Source: Phycisphaeraceae bacterium (GTDB lineage Bacteria > Planctomycetota > Phycisphaerae > Phycisphaerales > Zrk34). From it: a stretch of 42,772 nucleotides of DNA. The notes beneath the pieces were generated by a model. It was not told where the DNA came from and did not search any database. It saw nothing but the letters and a program-made list of their open reading frames with translations. The position numbers were made by a program, and so were the translations under genes. Location of the stretch: positions 1-42,772 of the forward strand of contig JANQQT010000154.1 in NCBI GenBank assembly GCA_028284925.1, given 5' to 3'. Of this stretch, positions 40,331 through 42,772 are shown one piece after another (the first letter of the stretch is position 1; each line of letters starts with the position of its first letter).

Positions 40331-42772
40331 TCAGGTATCCATGGTGACCAACAATTCACCGGCTTCGACTTGTGTGCCGGGTTGCACAAGGATCTCGTCG
40401 ATTCGGCCGTCTCGTTCAGCAGCGATGGTCGTCTGCATTTTCATGGCTTCGAGCATCAGTAATTTCTGGCCTTTGACGACTGAATCTCCGGGTTGTGCGG
40501 CTACGTTGACGACCATCCCGGGCATGGTGGAGCCGATATGAGCGGGGTTGGATGGATCGGCTTTGGGTCGGCGCGGCGTCTCCGGTTCAAGAGCGCGATC
40601 GGTTACGGTGATTTCGCGAGGCTGGCCGTTGAGTTCAAAGAATACGGTGCGCGTACCGTCTTCATGAGCGTCGCCAAGGGTCAGGAAGCGAATGATCAGC
40701 GTTTTGCCTGGTTCGATGTCCACTGCGAGTTCATCGCCCGGTTCGAGACCGTAGAGGAAGGCCGGTGTTGGCAGGATGCTCATGTTGCCGTACTTTCGTT
40801 GGTGCTCGGCAAAGTCTGTGAAGACCTGCGGGTACAGCACATGCGAGACCACCTCCCGTCGCAATGGTTCGCGATTGAGCATCGGCCGAATGGTTTCGAC
40901 GGTCTGATCGAATTCGGCGGGGGGGAGATTGGCACCGGGACGTCCATCGAGTGGTTTTTCACCGCGTAAGATCTGTTCTCGCACGTCCTGTGGGAAGCCG
41001 CCGGGCGTCTGGCCCATGCGGCCACTGACGAGGTCCACCACCGACTGGGGAAATGCGATTTCGCGCTTTCCGGCGAGTACATCGGCGGTTGACATTTCGT
41101 TGGCGATCAGGAACAGAGCGAGGTCGCCTACCGCCTTGGAGGTGGGCGTTACCTTGACGATGTCGCCCAGCATTTGATTGACATCGGCGTATACCCTGCA
41201 GACTTCGCCCCAACGATCGGCGAGTCCGAGCGCCCGCGCCTGCTGGTAGAGATTGGTGTACTGGCCGCCGGGCATCTCGTGCCGATAGAGGTCGGCGCCC
41301 GCGGGGAGGGCAGGGCTTTCGAACCCGGCGTAGAACTCGCGTACGGCGCGCCAGTACTCGGAGATCGCATCGAGGTGTTGCGCGTGTAATCCGGTATCGC
41401 GTTCGGACAGTCGCAAGGCTTCGACCAACGTGTTCATATTTGGCTGGGATGTGCCGCCAGACAGGGGGGCGAATGCGGTATCGACGATGCCGACGCCTAC
41501 TTCGGCGGCTTTCAGCAGCGATGCCGCCTGTGCGCCGCCGGTATCGTGTGTGTGGAAGTGAATGGGAAGATCGACTTCCGCGCGCAATGTTTTGATGAGC
41601 AGTTCCGCGGCGTATGGTTTGCAGATGCCGGCCATGTCCTTGATGGCGAGAATGTGGGCGCCCATGTCCTCGAGCTGTTTGGCCATGTCGACGTAGTACT
41701 TCAGGTTGTACTTGGGCCGATCCGGATCGAGGATGTCACCGGTGTAGCAGATGGCGGCTTCGCAGATCGCGCCGCTCTTGATCGCGGCATCCATCGCGAC
41801 CTTCATGTTCGGGACCCAATTCAACGCATCGAAGACGCGAAAGACATCGATACCGGCTTCGGCTGCTTCTTCGACAAACGCTTCGACGACGTTGTCGGGG
41901 TAATTCGTGTAACCGACTGCGTTTGACGCGCGCAGGAGCATCTGGAAAAGGATGTTTGGGACGCGTTGGCGCATTTCCGCAAGGCGCTGCCAAGGGCATT
42001 CCTTGAGGAAGCGCATGGATGTGTCGAAGGTGGCTCCGCCCCACATTTCGAGCGAAAACAGTTCGGGGCACAGACGGGCGTAGGCGTCGGCGATCTGGAG
42101 CATGTCGTAGGTGCGCAGCCGCGTTGCCAGCAGTGACTGGTGAGCGTCACGGAAGGTTGTATCCGTGACCAACACGCGTTTCTGATCAAGCAGCCATTGC
42201 GAGAACCCTTTCGCGCCCAATTCGAGAAACTTTTGACGGATGCCGTCCGGTGGCGGTGATTGTGCATCGTATTTCGGCAACGGGGCGGGGGTGCGACGGT
42301 CGGCTTGTGGGCGGTCCTTTACCAGTGGATTGCCGTTGACGATTGTCTCGGCAAGATACGTCAGTAGTCTTGTCGCCCGATTGCGCCGGCGGGGGAAGTC
42401 AAACAGTTCCGGGGTTTGATCGATGAAGCCCGTGGTACAGTCACCGGCCATGAAGGTTGGGTGCATGATCAGTTTGATGAGGAAGGGGATGTTGGTTTTG
42501 ACGCCGCGGATGCGGAATTCCTGCAGGCAGCGTTCCACGCGCCGGGTCGCATCGGGGAAATTTCTCGCCCACGAGGTTACTTTGGCCAAGAGCGAATCGT
42601 AGAACGGATGGACCACAGCGCCGGAAAACGCCGTGCCGGCGTCGAGGCGAATCCCCATTCCACCGGCCGATCGATAGTGGGAAATGCGGCCGTAGTCCGG
42701 CATGAATTTGTTCGACGGGTCTTCGGTGGTGACGCGGCATTGGATTGCGAAACCATGTGTGGCGATCCTGTC
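40331..42772 (-). CDS. pyc: pyruvate carboxylase, C-terminal ~813 residues (5' end outside window)
   Basis: The reading frame runs off the window edge, so only the C-terminal two thirds is seen. Its first visible residues (HGFAIQCRVTTEDPSNKF) belong to the end of the biotin carboxylase domain, and upstream ATGs in the frame are internal. Then comes the carboxyltransferase TIM barrel: VTDTTFRDAHQSLLATRLRT, MWGGATFDTSMRFLKECPW, the metal/substrate loop FHTHDTGG and ADLYRHEMPGGQYTNL. The HMGL/PYC C-terminal part follows. It ends with the biotin carboxyl carrier domain, MLEAMKMQT, whose Lys is biotinylated by BirA. The enzyme makes oxaloacetate from pyruvate and bicarbonate. The usual full length is about 1150 residues, so roughly 340 N-terminal residues lie outside. 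birA follows by 14 bases. Confidence 0.96.
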   Translation of the reverse strand, partial: DRIATHGFAIQCRVTTEDPSNKFMPDYGRISHYRSAGGMGIRLDAGTAFSGAVVHPFYDSLLAKVTSWARNFPDATRRVERCLQEFRIRGVKTNIPFLIKLIMHPTFMAGDCTTGFIDQTPELFDFPRRRNRATRLLTYLAETIVNGNPLVKDRPQADRRTPAPLPKYDAQSPPPDGIRQKFLELGAKGFSQWLLDQKRVLVTDTTFRDAHQSLLATRLRTYDMLQIADAYARLCPELFSLEMWGGATFDTSMRFLKECPWQRLAEMRQRVPNILFQMLLRASNAVGYTNYPDNVVEAFVEEAAEAGIDVFRVFDALNWVPNMKVAMDAAIKSGAICEAAICYTGDILDPDRPKYNLKYYVDMAKQLEDMGAHILAIKDMAGICKPYAAELLIKTLRAEVDLPIHFHTHDTGGAQAASLLKAAEVGVGIVDTAFAPLSGGTSQPNMNTLVEALRLSERDTGLHAQHLDAISEYWRAVREFYAGFESPALPAGADLYRHEMPGGQYTNLYQQARALGLADRWGEVCRVYADVNQMLGDIVKVTPTSKAVGDLALFLIANEMSTADVLAGKREIAFPQSVVDLVSGRMGQTPGGFPQDVREQILRGEKPLDGRPGANLPPAEFDQTVETIRPMLNREPLRREVVSHVLYPQVFTDFAEHQRKYGNMSILPTPAFLYGLEPGDELAVDIEPGKTLIIRFLTLGDAHEDGTRTVFFELNGQPREITVTDRALEPETPRRPKADPSNPAHIGSTMPGMVVNVAAQPGDSVVKGQKLLMLEAMKMQTTIAAERDGRIDEILVQPGTQVEAGELLVTMDT

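Noticed and set aside
1-42772. CRISPR arrays, tRNA and rRNA genes, tmRNA, RNase P RNA.
   Set aside because: No regular spacer-separated repeats, no TTCGA-type T-loops in cloverleaf context and no conserved RNA cores were found by eye. A covariance-model scan would be needed for certainty.

Overview
The window looks like chromosomal DNA of a member of the Planctomycetota, plausibly a Phycisphaerae-type lineage. No rRNA or tRNA is present to fix the taxon, so the placement rests on protein families that are typical of that phylum. These are an adjacent DUF1549/DUF1553 cytochrome plus DUF1501 pair, a tandem DUF1080 protein, a PmoA-like/sugar-dehydrogenase-like fusion with HEAT repeats, FG-GAP and PQQ-type propellers, and many exported proteins. 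Nothing seen is a phage, plasmid or integrated island. The only trace of a mobile element is a short decayed integrase remnant near 39.4 kb.

Layout. 1-846 has no convincing gene but holds a 15-base tandem repeat. 847-5289 (minus strand) holds ubiX, a methyltransferase and a bifunctional putA. 5.5-6.5 kb holds a small RRM RNA-binding protein gene and an orphan small ORF. 6.6-8.4 kb is an NhaD/CitMHS-type ion antiporter. 8.6-11.7 kb is a queuosine cluster, transcribed queC-queE-queD-queG. 11.8-15.1 kb holds two exported proteins: a coiled-coil lipoprotein and a single-heme protein. 15.3-18.6 kb (plus strand) holds a double-ACT regulator, glycerate kinase and an exported protein built from three C2-like repeats. 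18.7-21.2 kb (minus strand) holds a two-gene ABC exporter and a metallo-hydrolase. 21.4-24.9 kb (plus strand) holds an FG-GAP protein, a ComF-type phosphoribosyltransferase and a double DUF1080 protein. 24.9-26.5 kb is a G/T-rich, mostly non-coding stretch with two copies of a 150-base element on either side of a DUF4259 gene. 26.5-35 kb holds an acetyltransferase, the giant PmoA/dehydrogenase fusion and the DUF1501-DUF1553 pair. 35.1-39.2 kb holds DUF971, a CNNM-type membrane protein, a GH18-like protein and a PQQ-like propeller. 39.5-42.8 kb holds birA and the 5'-truncated pyc gene.

Metabolic themes. One is amino-acid and organic-acid metabolism (proline to glutamate by PutA, glycerate phosphorylation, pyruvate carboxylation together with its biotin ligase). 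Another is tRNA queuosine synthesis. The third is a large exported set for binding or degrading complex glycans (DUF1080, PmoA/dehydrogenase, DUF1501/1553, GH18, PQQ propeller).

The most notable large-scale signal is compositional. The plus strand is clearly C-rich from about 5.5 to 20.5 kb and clearly G-rich from about 21.4 kb onward. Third-codon-position bias follows the strand rather than the gene. A negative-to-positive GC-skew switch of this kind is what a replication origin (or the edge of a large inversion) produces, and it falls in or around 20.46-21.39 kb. The other leads are the triple C2-like exported protein, the duplicated hairpin element around DUF4259, and the G-tract and TGTGCGC-motif non-coding region.
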